A DNA stretch of 50,030 nucleotides from Candidatus Anaerostipes excrementavium (GCA_019114985.1 DXEM01000028.1:1-50030); one strand, 5' to 3'. Shown: positions 33,100 through 45,458, counted from the stretch's first letter. Notes: generated by a model from the letters alone, not told the origin. Numbers and translations: made by a program.

Positions 33100-34983
33100 C
33101 TATCTCCTGTAACGCATTTGCTCTAAATAAATCAGAAGAACTGAAATATCTGCCGGAGATACACCGGAAATCCTGGAAGCCTGTCCGATAGATGCCGGCC
33201 TGATTTTTGACAATTTCTGTCTGGCCTCTATTCTAAGACTTCCTACATCCTCGTAATCAATTTCCTCCGGAATACGCTTTTTCTCCATTTTCTTAAACTG
33301 TTTCACCTGGGACATCTGCCTTCTAATATATCCTTCATATTTAATATTGATATTTACCTGTTCCTGCACATCCATCGCTAATACAGGACGTTCCGGATCA
33401 ATTGGCGCCAAAGCTGTATAATTTAACTCCGGCCTGCGAATCAGCTCTTTGATGGAAGCTCCGGACTTCAACGTGGTACTTCCCATAGATTCCAGAAGCT
33501 TCTGTACTTCTTTATTCGCCCCGATATTGACATGATCCAGCCTTTCTTCTTCTTCTTTGATCTGACGCTCTTTCTTTAATAAGCTTTCATATCTTTCATC
33601 ATCAATCAATCCAACCTCATGACCAATCTTTGTAAGCCTGAGATCAGCATTATCCTGACGAAGCAAAAGCCTGTATTCCGCTCTGGAAGTCATCATTCGA
33701 TACGGCTCGAAAGTTTCTTTTGTCACCAGATCATCAATCAGAACTCCGATATATGCCTGGGAGCGATCCAATACTACTGCTTCTTTTCCCTGGATCATTC
33801 TTGCCGCATTCATTCCGGCCATCAGACCCTGAGCTGCAGCTTCTTCATAGCCGGAGCTTCCGTTAAACTGTCCGGCACTAAATAAACCGCTGATCTTCTT
33901 AAATTCGAGAGAAGGCTTCAGCTGTGTAGCATCAATACAGTCATATTCAATGGCATAGGCATTTCGAATGATCTTTGCATGTTCCAATCCAGGCACACTA
34001 TGGTACATGGCATACTGGACATCTTCCGGCAGGGAACTGGACATTCCTCCTACATACATTTCACTGGTGTATTCTCCTTCCGGTTCAATAAAGACCTGAT
34101 GCCTTTTTTTATCCGGAAACTTAACGATCTTATCCTCAATCGAAGGACAATAGCGAGGTCCTGTTCCCTCGATTGCACCGGAAAACAAAGGAGATCGGCT
34201 GATATTATCCCGAATGATCTGATGCGTCTCTTCTGTCGTATATGTCAGCCAGCATGAAATCTGCTCTCTTTTAATATCTTCTTCTCTGTTCGTAAAACTA
34301 AACGGTACAATTTTCTTATCTCCAAACTGTTCCTCCATCTTTTCAAAATCAATGGTATTGCGGTCAATTCTCGCCGGAGTTCCGGTCTTAAATCTTCTCA
34401 TGGAAATTCCATATGATTTGAGAGAATCTGTTAAATAATTTGCCGCTTGAAGTTCATTTGGTCCGGTATTTCTGCTGACATCACCATAAATACATCTTGC
34501 TTTTAAATATGTCCCTGTCGTTAAGATTACAGCTTTTGCATGATAGATGGCATTGGAATAAGTCTTGGCTCCGACAATCTTTCCATCTTCCACTAAGATT
34601 TCTGTTATCTCTCCCTGCCTTACCGTCAAATGAGGTGTATTCTCCATCACTTTCGTCATTTCCATCGAATACATCTTCTTATCTGCCTGCGCTCTTAAAG
34701 AGTGTACCGCAGGACCCTTGGATTGGTTCAGCATTTTAGACTGCAGATACGTCTTATCAATATTTTTCCCCATCTCGCCGCCCAGGGCGTCTACTTCTCT
34801 TACTAAATGTCCTTTGGAACTTCCTCCGATATTTGGATTGCACGGCATCATAGCAATGCTATCCATACTAACTGTAAAACAAATGGTTTCCATCCCAAGC
34901 CTTGCACAAGCTAAGGCTGCCTCACATCCTGCATGCCCCGCCCCTACGACGATGACATCATATTCTTCTTCTATATACTTCAT
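33100..34983 (-). CDS. mnmG: tRNA uridine-5-carboxymethylaminomethyl modification enzyme MnmG
   Basis: A 627-residue FAD protein that with MnmE modifies U34 in tRNAs reading split-box codons. The FAD-binding [12 protein letters not shown] (about 12-23) is at the N-terminus; [28 protein letters not shown] and the central SGRLF-type [22 protein letters not shown] are conserved. The C-terminal domain ends in the helical MnmE-binding part. It is two bases after mnmE. Confidence 0.95.
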   Translation of the reverse strand: MKYIEEEYDVIVVGAGHAGCEAALACARLGMETICFTVSMDSIAMMPCNPNIGGSSKGHLVREVDALGGEMGKNIDKTYLQSKMLNQSKGPAVHSLRAQADKKMYSMEMTKVMENTPHLTVRQGEITEILVEDGKIVGAKTYSNAIYHAKAVILTTGTYLKARCIYGDVSRNTGPNELQAANYLTDSLKSYGISMRRFKTGTPARIDRNTIDFEKMEEQFGDKKIVPFSFTNREEDIKREQISCWLTYTTEETHQIIRDNISRSPLFSGAIEGTGPRYCPSIEDKIVKFPDKKRHQVFIEPEGEYTSEMYVGGMSSSLPEDVQYAMYHSVPGLEHAKIIRNAYAIEYDCIDATQLKPSLEFKKISGLFSAGQFNGSSGYEEAAAQGLMAGMNAARMIQGKEAVVLDRSQAYIGVLIDDLVTKETFEPYRMMTSRAEYRLLLRQDNADLRLTKIGHEVGLIDDERYESLLKKERQIKEEEERLDHVNIGANKEVQKLLESMGSTTLKSGASIKELIRRPELNYTALAPIDPERPVLAMDVQEQVNINIKYEGYIRRQMSQVKQFKKMEKKRIPEEIDYEDVGSLRIEARQKLSKIRPASIGQASRISGVSPADISVLLIYLEQMRYRR

Positions 34984-34985
34984 TT

Positions 34986-36359
34986 TTATTTACCCATACA
35001 AAATTCTGAAAATATTTCATTTACAAGGTCTTCGCTTACAGATTCTCCAATAATGAATCCCAGCTGTTCATATGCATCCAATAAATCAATGGAGAAGAAA
35101 TCTTCCGGCATTCCTTTTTCGATACTGTTTAATACCAAATTCAAGCTGTCCAATGCATTGGATACCGCATTCTTATGTCTCACATTGGTGATATAAATTT
35201 CATCATTGAAAGATACCTTTCCATTGAAAAACATACGGTTGATCTTACCGTACAATTCCTTCATTCCTGTCTTTTCTTTTGCGGAAATCTGAACAATATT
35301 TTCAAATCCCCGTATCTTAAGATCTTCAGCATCAATTGCAGGCTTTAGATCTGATTTATTCATTAAGACAATCGTTGGTTTTCCATGAATTAATACGGAA
35401 ATCTGTGTATCCTCTGCTTCCAAAGGAACAGAAGAATCTACAACATATAAAATTAAATCTGCTTTTTTCAATAAAGATTTTGCCCGGTCAACTCCAAGTC
35501 TTTCTACCAGATCATCTGTCTCCCGGATTCCTGCTGTATCTACAATATTTAACGGAATTCCGTTGATCTGAATCGATTCTTCCAAAGAATCTCTGGTGGT
35601 TCCTGCAATACTCGTCACAATTGCACGATCTTCCCCCAACAACAGATTCAATACAGAAGATTTTCCCGCATTAGGCTTCCCTACAATTACCGTCTGAATT
35701 CCTTCTTTGAGAATCCTTCCATTGTCCGCATGGTCCAGAAAATATTTCAATTCCTTCATAATATCAAGAATATCTTCTTTCAGCTCATCTGCGAATCCGT
35801 CAATGGAATAATGTTCCGGATCATCCAAAGCCGATTCTATAAAAGCTACGCTGTGAATAATCTTTTTCCGAATGGAAACAACTTTATCTCCAAGTACACC
35901 TTGGAGCTGTTTTAAGGAAGAATTTAATGCAAAATTATTTTTTGAATGAATTAAATCCATGACCGCTTCCGCTTTCGAGAGATCAATTCTTCCATTCAAA
36001 AATGCTCTCTTGGTAAACTCTCCCGGATCTGCCGGTCTTGCTCCGGCACGAACCGCTGCCTCCAGGATTTTTTTCATCACGACCACTCCGCCATGACAGT
36101 CAATTTCTACAACGTCCTCTGCTGTATAAGAATGGGGTCCTTTCATAATCAAAACAATACATTCATCCAGCATCTGATCTCCGTCATAGACATATCCATA
36201 ATGTGCTGTATAAGTTTCTGCTTCTCGGATATCTTTCTTTTTCTTTGGTTTAAATATTTTTGCTATAATGTTCAGGGCTTCTTCCCCGCTGATTCTTATA
36301 ATGCCAATACCACTGTTGGTCATTGGCGTTGCGATTGCCGCAATTGTATCTGTATTCAT
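34986..36359 (-). CDS. mnmE: tRNA modification GTPase MnmE
   Basis: A 457-residue GTPase, partner of MnmG. The N-terminal formyl-THF-binding domain (about 1-118) is followed by helices and an inserted G domain (about 220-375) with GKPNAGKSS, the TTRD switch, DTAG and NKSD motifs. The C-terminal C-I/V-G-K motif is present (CMGK), giving the catalytic Cys. GAGGT precedes the ATG. A terminator lies between khpB and this gene, so it may have its own promoter within khpB. Confidence 0.95.
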   Translation of the reverse strand: MNTDTIAAIATPMTNSGIGIIRISGEEALNIIAKIFKPKKKKDIREAETYTAHYGYVYDGDQMLDECIVLIMKGPHSYTAEDVVEIDCHGGVVVMKKILEAAVRAGARPADPGEFTKRAFLNGRIDLSKAEAVMDLIHSKNNFALNSSLKQLQGVLGDKVVSIRKKIIHSVAFIESALDDPEHYSIDGFADELKEDILDIMKELKYFLDHADNGRILKEGIQTVIVGKPNAGKSSVLNLLLGEDRAIVTSIAGTTRDSLEESIQINGIPLNIVDTAGIRETDDLVERLGVDRAKSLLKKADLILYVVDSSVPLEAEDTQISVLIHGKPTIVLMNKSDLKPAIDAEDLKIRGFENIVQISAKEKTGMKELYGKINRMFFNGKVSFNDEIYITNVRHKNAVSNALDSLNLVLNSIEKGMPEDFFSIDLLDAYEQLGFIIGESVSEDLVNEIFSEFCMGK

Positions 36360-36370
36360 ATTCTATTACC

Positions 36371-36402
36371 TCAAAAAAAGCTGCCTTAAAAAGGCAGCCT
36401 TC
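36371..36402 (-). terminator. Terminator between khpB and mnmE
   Basis: On the minus strand an 8-bp perfect stem (36391-36398 with 36380-36387) and a 3-base loop are followed by seven T. It ends the rpmH-to-khpB run. Confidence 0.9.
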
Positions 36403-36406
36403 ATTC

Positions 36407-37216
36407 TCATTTTTTAAGCATAACAACAACTTTACGATACGGATCTTTTCCTTCGCTTTTTGTAATAACGTCAGGATCCCTCTGAAGGGCAGAATGAATA
36501 ATCCTTCTTTCATTTGGATTCATAGGCTCAAGATAAATTGGTTTTTTATTCTTCTTTACTTTATAAGCAATACTTCCTGCCAGTTTTTCTAAAGTCTGCT
36601 GTCTTCTTTCCCTATAGTTCTCAGTGTCTAACTTAATCTTAATATAAGATTCACTTTTCTTATTCACGAACAGGCTGGTCAGATACTGAAGCGCATCCAA
36701 TGTCTGTCCATGCTTTCCAATCAATGCTCCCATTTTCTCTCCGGAAACATTGATATTTAATACGTTATCCCGACGATTATAATAAAGATTCAGTTTTGGA
36801 TCCAGACCCATAGCCCTTAAAACTTCATCTAAATATTTTTCCGTACTTTTTGTGATCTGATCGATATTTTCCGGAGCTTTATTTTTCTTTTTCTCCTTTT
36901 GAACAGAGACTTCCTTCTGCTTATTGGCAGGCCTCTTGCCGCTGTTATTCTTCTTTTCTGATCTTCTCTCTTTTTTCTTCGGCTTCGCTTTTGAAACCTG
37001 CTTTTCCTGTGGCTCAATCACTGGTTTTGAAACGGTTTTTTCTTCCTTCTTCTCTTTCACCTCAATAATAGCAGGTTTCTTGAACAGTCCGAAAAATCCG
37101 TTGCTTCCTGGATCAATCACTTCATAATCAAGGTCGGTACTTGGAATTCCTAATTCCATTGCTGCATTCATGACTGCATCTGATTCAGTTTTTCCAGTAA
37201 ATCTTCTAGATGACAT
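36407..37216 (-). CDS. khpB: RNA-binding protein KhpB (Jag/SpoIIIJ-associated)
   Basis: A 269-residue protein with three parts: a Jag_N domain (about 1-55, ending GFFGLFKKPA), a long Lys/Glu-rich linker (about 55-130), then a KH domain with GALIGKHGQTLDALQYL (about 163-180) and a C-terminal R3H domain with NERRIIHSALQ (about 238-248). It binds RNA together with KhpA and affects cell elongation in other Gram-positives. It lies two bases after yidC, the usual partner. Confidence 0.92.
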   Translation of the reverse strand: MSSRRFTGKTESDAVMNAAMELGIPSTDLDYEVIDPGSNGFFGLFKKPAIIEVKEKKEEKTVSKPVIEPQEKQVSKAKPKKKERRSEKKNNSGKRPANKQKEVSVQKEKKKNKAPENIDQITKSTEKYLDEVLRAMGLDPKLNLYYNRRDNVLNINVSGEKMGALIGKHGQTLDALQYLTSLFVNKKSESYIKIKLDTENYRERRQQTLEKLAGSIAYKVKKNKKPIYLEPMNPNERRIIHSALQRDPDVITKSEGKDPYRKVVVMLKK

Positions 37217-37218
37217 GT

Positions 37219-38220
37219 TTATTTACCTCCCTTTTTTCGATTCAGCGCATTCGCTTTGGATGCAATTCCTCCTTTAGAATTTCCTCTATATTCTACATTC
37301 TTCGTAGACTTCACATTTGCGCTCTTTTTAATATCTCCGCCCTGAGGCTGTTCGCCTGCGGCTCCAAGCATCCTTTCATACATAGAAGGACCTTTTTTCT
37401 TTTTCTTCTTAGCTGCTTTTTCACGGTTCTTCTCAATGATCTTATCCATATCCGCATGATTATAATAAGCATGGAACATTAATTGCTGGATCCACTGGAA
37501 AAATGCACTGGCTGTCCAGTATACACCCAAACCAGTTGGCAGGGACAAGCACATGAACAAGGAAACCAAAGGCATTGTATACATCATACTCTTTGTCATT
37601 CCCGCACCCGGAGCATCATCGCTCATCTGATTCGTGGACATAGAGCTCTTAGCGCTCAGGAACTGGAATACAAATGACAGGATCGGAACAATCAGCAACG
37701 GACTGATTCTAAATCCCGGGATATCATTGATGCCGATTCCGCTTCCAGGAATCAATTCGTAAATATCCGGATGCCCTTTGATATCTGCTGCGATCTGAGG
37801 AATATAAACTTCCACAGCTCGTACTACATAATACAGGGACATGATAATCGGGAACTGAATCAATGTAGTGGCACATCCGCCGGTCGGGCTGGTTCCATAC
37901 TTATCATAGACCTTCTGCATCTCTTCCTGCTGCTTCATCATCGAAGCCTGATCTCTTCTATTTCTATATTTTTTTGTAATCTTATTTAATTCCGGCTGTG
38001 CTACCTGATTAATCTTTAAAGATCTCTGCTGCTTCATTGTAAGCGGCAGAATAATGATCTTGGAAATCAATGTAAACAAAATAATGCACAGACCTACATT
38101 ATAGATTCCGATAGAAGACAATGCGATATAAATGCCTTCCATAATCCATCCAAAAATTTTTACAATCGGAGATAAAATTCCTCCTGTGCTCACGCTCTGA
38201 GCTTGTGCCAACAACATCAT
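37219..38220 (-). CDS. yidC: Membrane protein insertase YidC (SpoIIIJ/OxaA)
   Basis: A 333-residue insertase with about five membrane helices (near 15-40, 42-62, 120-140, 175-195 and 215-240). [19 protein letters not shown], the cytoplasmic hairpin and [15 protein letters not shown] are conserved, as is the Arg/Lys-rich tail used for ribosome contact. In contrast to Bacillus SpoIIIJ, no lipobox Cys is seen in the N-terminus. It overlaps yidD by four bases. Confidence 0.94.
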   Translation of the reverse strand: MMLLAQAQSVSTGGILSPIVKIFGWIMEGIYIALSSIGIYNVGLCIILFTLISKIIILPLTMKQQRSLKINQVAQPELNKITKKYRNRRDQASMMKQQEEMQKVYDKYGTSPTGGCATTLIQFPIIMSLYYVVRAVEVYIPQIAADIKGHPDIYELIPGSGIGINDIPGFRISPLLIVPILSFVFQFLSAKSSMSTNQMSDDAPGAGMTKSMMYTMPLVSLFMCLSLPTGLGVYWTASAFFQWIQQLMFHAYYNHADMDKIIEKNREKAAKKKKKKGPSMYERMLGAAGEQPQGGDIKKSANVKSTKNVEYRGNSKGGIASKANALNRKKGGK

Positions 38221-38459
38221 TTTTTGTACCTTTTTCCTTTCCTGACTTCCGGAACAGGGTCATATCCTCCCCTGGAAAACGGGTTGCACCTTAATATACG
38301 ATAAATTGCTAAAAGACTTCCTTTTATTACTCCATGCTTTTCCAGAGCCTCAATGGCATATTCCGAACAAGTCGGAACATAAATACATGTTCCTCTTCCC
38401 TTTAATTTCGATAAATGTTTTCTATAAAATTGAATGATTGCAATTAGTACTTTCTTCAA
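38217..38459 (-). CDS. yidD: Membrane protein insertion efficiency factor YidD
   Basis: An 80-residue member of the YidD family. The signature [19 protein letters not shown] (with two Cys) and [14 protein letters not shown] are intact. It is thought to assist YidC. It overlaps rnpA upstream by 38 bases and yidC downstream by four, the standard rpmH-rnpA-yidD-yidC arrangement. Confidence 0.94.
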   Translation of the reverse strand: MKKVLIAIIQFYRKHLSKLKGRGTCIYVPTCSEYAIEALEKHGVIKGSLLAIYRILRCNPFSRGGYDPVPEVRKGKRYKK

Positions 38460-38802
38460 TGTCTTTCGCTCTTCTTAAATTATGCAGCCCTGCTAAATGC
38501 AGGAATGCACTTTCCATCTTACGGTAATCAAGATCTCTTGCGGTATTCCTTGCAACTACTACGATATCATAACCAATTTTCAAATTCTCCTGATTTAACC
38601 GATAACTTTCGCGGATCAATCGCGTCACGCGATGTCTTACCACACTATTTCCAACCTTCTTGCTAACGGAAATTCCCAATCTATTATATTCAAGCGAATT
38701 CTTCCTATAATAAAAAACCAGATATTTATTAGCTTTTGACTTCCCATTACGATATACGAGTCGGAAATCCTTCGTCTTTCTTAATGAATGATAATGCCTC
38801 AT
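38422..38802 (-). CDS. rnpA: Ribonuclease P protein component
   Basis: A 126-residue basic protein, the protein subunit of RNase P that matures tRNA 5' ends. The N-terminal [15 protein letters not shown] and the central RNR-type [25 protein letters not shown] motif are clear. The start at 38802 follows AAGGAAGAG; the frame extends 13 codons upstream but starts inside the rpmH-rnpA gap without a ribosome binding site. Downstream of rpmH by 48 bases. Confidence 0.95.
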   Translation of the reverse strand: MRHYHSLRKTKDFRLVYRNGKSKANKYLVFYYRKNSLEYNRLGISVSKKVGNSVVRHRVTRLIRESYRLNQENLKIGYDIVVVARNTARDLDYRKMESAFLHLAGLHNLRRAKDIEESTNCNHSIL

Positions 38803-38850
38803 AATCTCTTCCTTATTAATAGAGAAAAGAAAAGGCCACATCTCTGCGAC

Positions 38851-38985
38851 CTAAGCTGATAATCTATTTCTTCCTTTTGCTCTTCTATTCTTAAGAACTT
38901 TTCTTCCATTAGCAGTACTCATTCTTTTTCTGAATCCATGAACCTTAGATCTCTGTCTCTTCTTCGGCTGAAATGTCATCTTCAT
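38851..38985 (-). CDS. rpmH: Ribosomal protein L34
   Basis: A 44-residue very basic protein, translated here by hand: [18 protein letters not shown] starts the sequence and it ends GRNRLSA, matching L34. The start at 38985 follows AGGAGG at about ten bases. First gene of the leftward rpmH-rnpA-yidD-yidC-khpB run, with its own strong promoter. Confidence 0.96.
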   Translation of the reverse strand: MKMTFQPKKRQRSKVHGFRKRMSTANGRKVLKNRRAKGRNRLSA

Positions 38986-39077
38986 TCTCCAACACCTCCT
39001 TAACTTAGTTTATCCTCACGTAATTATATCTTATATTTGAAGAGAAAAATTACGTTTTTTTAAAAAACATCACGTCT

Positions 39078-39107
39078 ATTATAGACAAAGCACCCCGGGG
39101 ATGTCAA
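39078..39107 (-). promoter_or_regulatory. rpmH promoter
   Basis: On the minus strand a perfect TTGACA (39102-39107), an 18-base spacer and a perfect TATAAT (39078-39083). Confidence 0.8.
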
Positions 39108-39405
39108 GCAAATAATGCTTTTTTTTCAGTGCAGTTCCATTGTTTCGGAAATTTTAAAAATACTCAGAGACCCTTTTCAAAGAATTCCGCCTGTCCCATC
39201 CCAGATATTGTGGATTAGCAAAATGTTATCCACAATCTGTGGGTAACCTGTGTATAACTTGAAGATAAAATGTGCATATTTATTTCAAAATTCTAAATAA
39301 ACCCTGATTTTTCCGCTTTTTTTGATATGTGTATGTTGTGGAATTAGTTATCCACACCCTGTGACTAACTATCCACAAGAATTTTAAACGCTGTGGAAAC
39401 AATCA

Positions 39406-39434
39406 TTGAAAAAAGAATCATTTTGTTATACTAT
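39406..39434 (+). promoter_or_regulatory. dnaA promoter
   Basis: TTGAAA (39406-39411), 17 bases, TACTAT (39429-39434). The DnaA box at 39369-39377 lies about 30 bases upstream of the -35, fitting autoregulation. Confidence 0.65.
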
Positions 39435-39495
39435 AAACATAGTGCACCCATATGCACTTTTACGAAAAAATTGTAGAAAGGGATCGGGATTATTC

Positions 39496-40827
39496 ATGAA
39501 AAATAGCATTGAAACCATCTGGGATGATGTATTAATCAAACTGGAACAAGAACATGACGTCTCCAGTGCCGCCATCAATGCCTGGATCAAACCACTTCAT
39601 ATTGAAGATGTGAAAAATAATAACATTATTTTATCTCTGGACGCGAAATATGGGGAACGAGGAATTCAGTTCATTAAAAAGAAAATGTACGATTTCTATA
39701 TTTCTCTTGCGATCCAGGATCTGACCGGAACAAAATATGACATCGTATTTGAGCTGGAGAAAGATGACTCCAGCAAGAAATCACCGGCAAAAGAACCGGT
39801 ACAGGATGATAATAATCTGAATCCCCGCTATACTTTTGATACATTTGTTATTGGAGATAACAACCAAATGGCCCATGCGGCCAGCATTGCTGTGGCGGAG
39901 GCGCCCGCTGAAGCTTACAATCCTCTTTTTTTGTACGGCGGAGCCGGATTAGGGAAGACTCATTTAATGCATTCTATTGCTCATTATATTATAGAACATA
40001 ATAGTAATCTGAAAGTTCTTTATGTAACCAGTGAAGATTTTACCAACGAGGTGATTAACTCTATTCAACACAAAAAACAGGAAGAACTCCGGAACAAATA
40101 CCGCAGCATTGACGTTCTTTTGGTCGATGATATTCAGTTCATTATAGGAAAAGACAGTACGCAGCAGGAATTTTTCCATACATTTAATGCTCTGTATAAT
40201 TCCAAAAAACAGATCATTATATCTTCAGACAAACCGCCGAAAGATCTGGACGTATTGGAAGAACGTCTGCGCAGCCGTTTCAGTTGGGGACTGACTGTTG
40301 ATATTCAGCCTCCGGACTATGAAACAAAGATTGCCATCTTAAGAAAACGGGCCGAACTAGATCAGTTATACATTGATGACATGATTTTTGATTACATAGC
40401 AACACATATTAAATCCAATATCCGTGATCTGGAAGGAGCTTTAAATAAGATCAAAGTATATTCCAAGCTTAATAAGCAGCCAATCAGCCTGGAATTATCA
40501 AAGACCGCACTCCAGGATCTGATTGATAATAAGGATAAACAAAAGATTACTCCTGATCTGATCTTAAAAACAGTTGCAGAACATTATAATATTCAGACAA
40601 GCGATATCATATCCAAAAAACGAAGCCACGATATTGCTTACCCAAGACAGATCTGCATGTATCTTTGCAAGAAGCTTACAGATGCTTCCCTTGTAAAAAT
40701 CGGCGAAGTCATCGGTAAGAGGGATCATTCTACGGTCATTCACGGAGTTGAAAAAATCGAAAAAGATTTAAAGAAAGACGCAAATTTACAGAATATTATA
40801 GAGGTTATCACCAAAAAGATGGAATAA
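39496..40827 (+). CDS. dnaA: Chromosomal replication initiator DnaA
   Basis: A 443-residue initiator that binds DnaA boxes and opens the origin. Domain I is at about 1-80; a linker follows (85-110). The AAA+ domain has Walker A GGAGLGKT (148-155), Walker B LLVDDIQF and the arginine-finger region RLRSRFSWGL. The C-terminal DNA-binding domain contains GKRDHSTVIHGVEKI. Start at 39496 is chosen because the protein then begins in the family-typical way and AAAGGGAT lies upstream; the open frame runs back to 39406, inside the promoter. Confidence 0.96.
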   Translation: MKNSIETIWDDVLIKLEQEHDVSSAAINAWIKPLHIEDVKNNNIILSLDAKYGERGIQFIKKKMYDFYISLAIQDLTGTKYDIVFELEKDDSSKKSPAKEPVQDDNNLNPRYTFDTFVIGDNNQMAHAASIAVAEAPAEAYNPLFLYGGAGLGKTHLMHSIAHYIIEHNSNLKVLYVTSEDFTNEVINSIQHKKQEELRNKYRSIDVLLVDDIQFIIGKDSTQQEFFHTFNALYNSKKQIIISSDKPPKDLDVLEERLRSRFSWGLTVDIQPPDYETKIAILRKRAELDQLYIDDMIFDYIATHIKSNIRDLEGALNKIKVYSKLNKQPISLELSKTALQDLIDNKDKQKITPDLILKTVAEHYNIQTSDIISKKRSHDIAYPRQICMYLCKKLTDASLVKIGEVIGKRDHSTVIHGVEKIEKDLKKDANLQNIIEVITKKME

Positions 40828-41085
40828 AGGCAAGTTATCCACAAATTCTGTGGATAACTTGTGGATATCATGTGAATTAAGGTTTTGCCCAATTTTAAGA
40901 ATGTTGATAAGTTCCGGCTTATCCTCTTAAATTGCTCATTTTTTTCACACTTTATCCACCTTAAGAATCCTTATATTCAGCGGGTTTTTAAGGTTATCCT
41001 CAAATCCACAGCCCCTACGGCTAAGACTACGACTGTTACTTATTTATTTAAACTAACTTCACATCGAAAGGAGTTATACACATTT
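40828..41085. other. dnaA-dnaN intergenic region: oriC core with DnaA boxes and likely unwinding element
   Basis: DnaA boxes: perfect TTATCCACA at 40835-40843 (plus) and its inverse at 40849-40857; one-mismatch copies at 40860-40868 (minus), 40952-40960 (plus) and 40994-41002 (plus), the last followed by a degenerate box at 41002-41010. Next come a C-rich segment (41011-41015), a series CTA/CTA/CTA/CTG/TTA/CTT in 3-base register (41015-41041) and an AT-rich run to 41055. This order matches the basal unwinding system of Bacillus (boxes, GC segment, DnaA-trios, AT-rich DNA); that reading is inference. Confidence 0.8.
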
Positions 41086-42189
41086 ATGAAAATCATATGT
41101 AAAAAAAGTGATTTAGTACATGGTGTCAGCATTGTATCCAAAGCTGTTTCCAACAAAACCACTCTTCCGATTCTTGAATGTATCTTAATAGAAGCGGAAG
41201 CCGGTACTATAACCTTTACCGCAAATGATATGGAACTTGGAATTGAGACAACCATTGAAGGCAACATTATTGAACAAGGAAAAATAGCCTTAGATGCCAA
41301 ATTATTTTCAGAAATTGTAAGAAAATTACCGGATAATGATGTAACCATTGAAACAGATCAGGATTTTAAAGCAAAAATTACATGTGAAAAAGCCTGCTTT
41401 CATATTATTGGTCAAGAAGGAAGTGAATTTCCATACCTTCCGGAGATTGAAAAAGATCAAAGTATTACTTTATCCCAGTTTTCTTTAAAGGAAATTATTC
41501 GTCAGACAATTTTTTCTATTTCAGATAATGACAATACGAAATTAATGACAGGGGAATTGTTTGAAGTTAAGGATAATTGCTTAAGCGTAGTTTCGTTAGA
41601 TGGGCATCGCATTTCCATTCGTAAGCTGGAATTAAACGGAAATTATGATGATTTCAAGGTTGTCGTTCCCGGAAAGACACTTCAAGAGATTGTTAAAATT
41701 ATATCAGGCGAGATGGAGGATGAAGTATCCATCTATGTGACATCAAAACATATTCTATTTGAGTTTGATAACACAAAGGTTGTTTCAAGACTTCTGGAAG
41801 GGGAATATTATAAAATAAGCCAAATGCTTTCCAGTGATTATGAAACAAAAGTTGTAATCAATAAAAAAGAGTTTTTAAATTGTATTGACCGTGCAAGCCT
41901 GCTGATTCGAGAATCTGATAAAAAGCCGATTATTCTGAATATTACAGATCATACGATGGAATTGAATATTTCTTCTTTCTTTGGTTCAATGGAAGAAAGT
42001 ATTATGATTCAGAAAGAGGGAAGAGATCTTTTGATTGGATTTAATCCGAAGTTCTTAATGGATGTGCTGCGTGTCATTGATGATGAAGAAATCTGTATCT
42101 ATTTAGTCAATCCGAAGGCGCCTTGCTTTATCCGAGATGATCAGGAATCTTATACGTATCTGATCTTACCGGTTAATTTTAATCATTAG
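41086..42189 (+). CDS. dnaN: DNA polymerase III sliding clamp (beta subunit)
   Basis: A 367-residue clamp with three topologically similar domains of about 120 residues. The start at 41086 gives MKIICKKSDLVHGVSIVSKAV, standard for the family, with AAAGGAG 11 bases upstream. The frame extends upstream to 40885 through the origin region. The C-terminus LILPVNFNH has the typical clamp ending. Together with yaaA, recF, gyrB and gyrA it forms the classical origin operon. Confidence 0.95.
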   Translation: MKIICKKSDLVHGVSIVSKAVSNKTTLPILECILIEAEAGTITFTANDMELGIETTIEGNIIEQGKIALDAKLFSEIVRKLPDNDVTIETDQDFKAKITCEKACFHIIGQEGSEFPYLPEIEKDQSITLSQFSLKEIIRQTIFSISDNDNTKLMTGELFEVKDNCLSVVSLDGHRISIRKLELNGNYDDFKVVVPGKTLQEIVKIISGEMEDEVSIYVTSKHILFEFDNTKVVSRLLEGEYYKISQMLSSDYETKVVINKKEFLNCIDRASLLIRESDKKPIILNITDHTMELNISSFFGSMEESIMIQKEGRDLLIGFNPKFLMDVLRVIDDEEICIYLVNPKAPCFIRDDQESYTYLILPVNFNH

Positions 42190-42201
42190 AAAGGTAATAT
42201 T

Positions 42202-42411
42202 ATGAGTGAATTTAAAATCAAAGACGAGCATATTAAGCTGGGACAAGTGCTGAAAGCGGCCGGCCTGGCAGATTCCGGTCTGGAGGCAAAGATTGTAATC
42301 CAGGAAGGAGAAGTAACTGTAGACGGAGAAATCGAGACCCGGAGAGGAAGAAAGCTCTTTGGCGGCGAAACAGTTTCCTTTCAAGGAGAAGAGATTCATA
42401 TCATCAAATAG
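42202..42411 (+). CDS. yaaA: S4 domain RNA-binding protein YaaA/RlbA
   Basis: A 69-residue protein that is almost wholly one S4 RNA-binding domain (EHIKLGQVLKAAGLADSGLEAK, then VTVDGEIETRRGRKL). In Bacillus the same small gene lies between dnaN and recF. Role in ribosome or RNA metabolism is presumed. It is 12 bases after dnaN and 15 before recF. Confidence 0.92.
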   Translation: MSEFKIKDEHIKLGQVLKAAGLADSGLEAKIVIQEGEVTVDGEIETRRGRKLFGGETVSFQGEEIHIIK

Positions 42412-42426
42412 ATAGTTGGGAGCAGT

Positions 42427-43512
42427 ATGTTTATCAAATCCTTGGAATTAAAGAATTATAGAAATTATGAAGAATTATCTATGAGTTTTTCTGAAGGAAC
42501 CAATCTGCTGTATGGTGATAATGCCCAGGGCAAAACAAATATTTTGGAATCGATTTACCTGGCGGCAACGACCAAATCCCATCGTGGAAGCAAGGATCGG
42601 GAGATGATTCGTTTTCATGCGGATGAGGCTCATATCAGGATTCATTATCAAAAAAAGGATATCGGGCATCAGCTGGATATGCATTTGAAGAAGAACCGTT
42701 CCAAAGGAGCGGCGATTGATCAGATTCCAATTCGGCGTTCCAGTGATTTGCTTGGACAGATTCCGATTATATTTTTCTCGCCGGAAGATTTGAAGATTAT
42801 TAAGAATGGTCCAAGTGAGCGAAGAAAATTTATGGATCTGGAATTGTCTCAGCTGGAAAGTTTATACTTATATTATTTGTCAAAATATAATAAAATATTA
42901 ATGCAGAGAAATAATCTTCTAAAACAGATCCGTTTCCAGGAGAGTTTGATGGATACTTTAGAAGCATGGGATATTCAGCTGGTTAAATATGGATCAGAGA
43001 TTATTCGTTACCGAAAAGATTTTATTATGCATTTGAATCAAATCATCCGAAAGATTCATAAGCGTTTGACAGGAAATCAGGAAGAGATTTGTATTGAGTA
43101 CGAAAATAGTGTAGAATATGATTCATTTTTAACGGAATTGACGAAGAAGAGATCGGTAGATCTTAAATATGCGACGACGAATGTCGGACCGCACAGAGAT
43201 GATATCAGATTCATGGTCAATGATATTGACATTCGGAAGTTTGGTTCTCAGGGGCAGCAGAGGACTGCGGCACTGTCTTTAAAACTGGCGCAGATACAGC
43301 TTGTAAGAGAGAGTTTGAAGGATTTGCCGATCCTTCTTCTGGATGATGTTCTTTCGGAACTTGACAGCAGCCGGAAGATCTATCTTTTGGAGGGAATTAA
43401 AGATATACAGACATTGATTACCTGTACAGGATTGGATGAGTTTATTCATCAGCATTTGCCGATTCAGCGTATGTTTGAAATAAGAGCAGGAAAAATTGTG
43501 AAACAGAATTAG
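42427..43512 (+). CDS. recF: Recombination protein RecF
   Basis: A 361-residue SMC-like ATPase that loads RecA at gaps with RecO and RecR. Walker A is GDNAQGKTN (about 30-38), the ABC-type signature is FGSQGQQRTAALSLKLA (about 274-290) and Walker B is LLLDDVLSELD (about 302-312). Length is normal. Nine bases separate it from gyrB. Confidence 0.95.
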   Translation: MFIKSLELKNYRNYEELSMSFSEGTNLLYGDNAQGKTNILESIYLAATTKSHRGSKDREMIRFHADEAHIRIHYQKKDIGHQLDMHLKKNRSKGAAIDQIPIRRSSDLLGQIPIIFFSPEDLKIIKNGPSERRKFMDLELSQLESLYLYYLSKYNKILMQRNNLLKQIRFQESLMDTLEAWDIQLVKYGSEIIRYRKDFIMHLNQIIRKIHKRLTGNQEEICIEYENSVEYDSFLTELTKKRSVDLKYATTNVGPHRDDIRFMVNDIDIRKFGSQGQQRTAALSLKLAQIQLVRESLKDLPILLLDDVLSELDSSRKIYLLEGIKDIQTLITCTGLDEFIHQHLPIQRMFEIRAGKIVKQN

Positions 43513-45444
<1,932 letters not shown>

Positions 45445-45458
45445 GAAGGAAGAAGAAA

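Larger units (their letters stand above)
38986..39495. other. rpmH-dnaA intergenic region with DnaA boxes (part of oriC)
   Basis: A 510-base region holding divergent promoters and a cluster of DnaA boxes. Matches to TTATNCACA: 39226-39234 (plus, perfect), 39249-39257 (minus, perfect), 39348-39356 (plus, perfect); one-mismatch copies at 39238-39246 (minus) and 39369-39377 (plus). Between them lies an AT-rich stretch (39258-39345). It should form the upstream half of a bipartite origin and also regulate dnaA. Confidence 0.88.

Noticed and set aside
39406-39495. In-frame extension of dnaA by 30 codons
   Set aside because: It covers the promoter, lacks a ribosome binding site, and DnaA proteins begin at the chosen ATG.
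40904-40923. GATAAG/CTTATC hairpin as dnaA terminator
   Set aside because: The stem is short and the T-run is about 18 bases further on; not convincing.
40885-41085. In-frame extension of dnaN by 67 codons
   Set aside because: It runs through DnaA boxes; the chosen ATG gives the normal N-terminus of the clamp.
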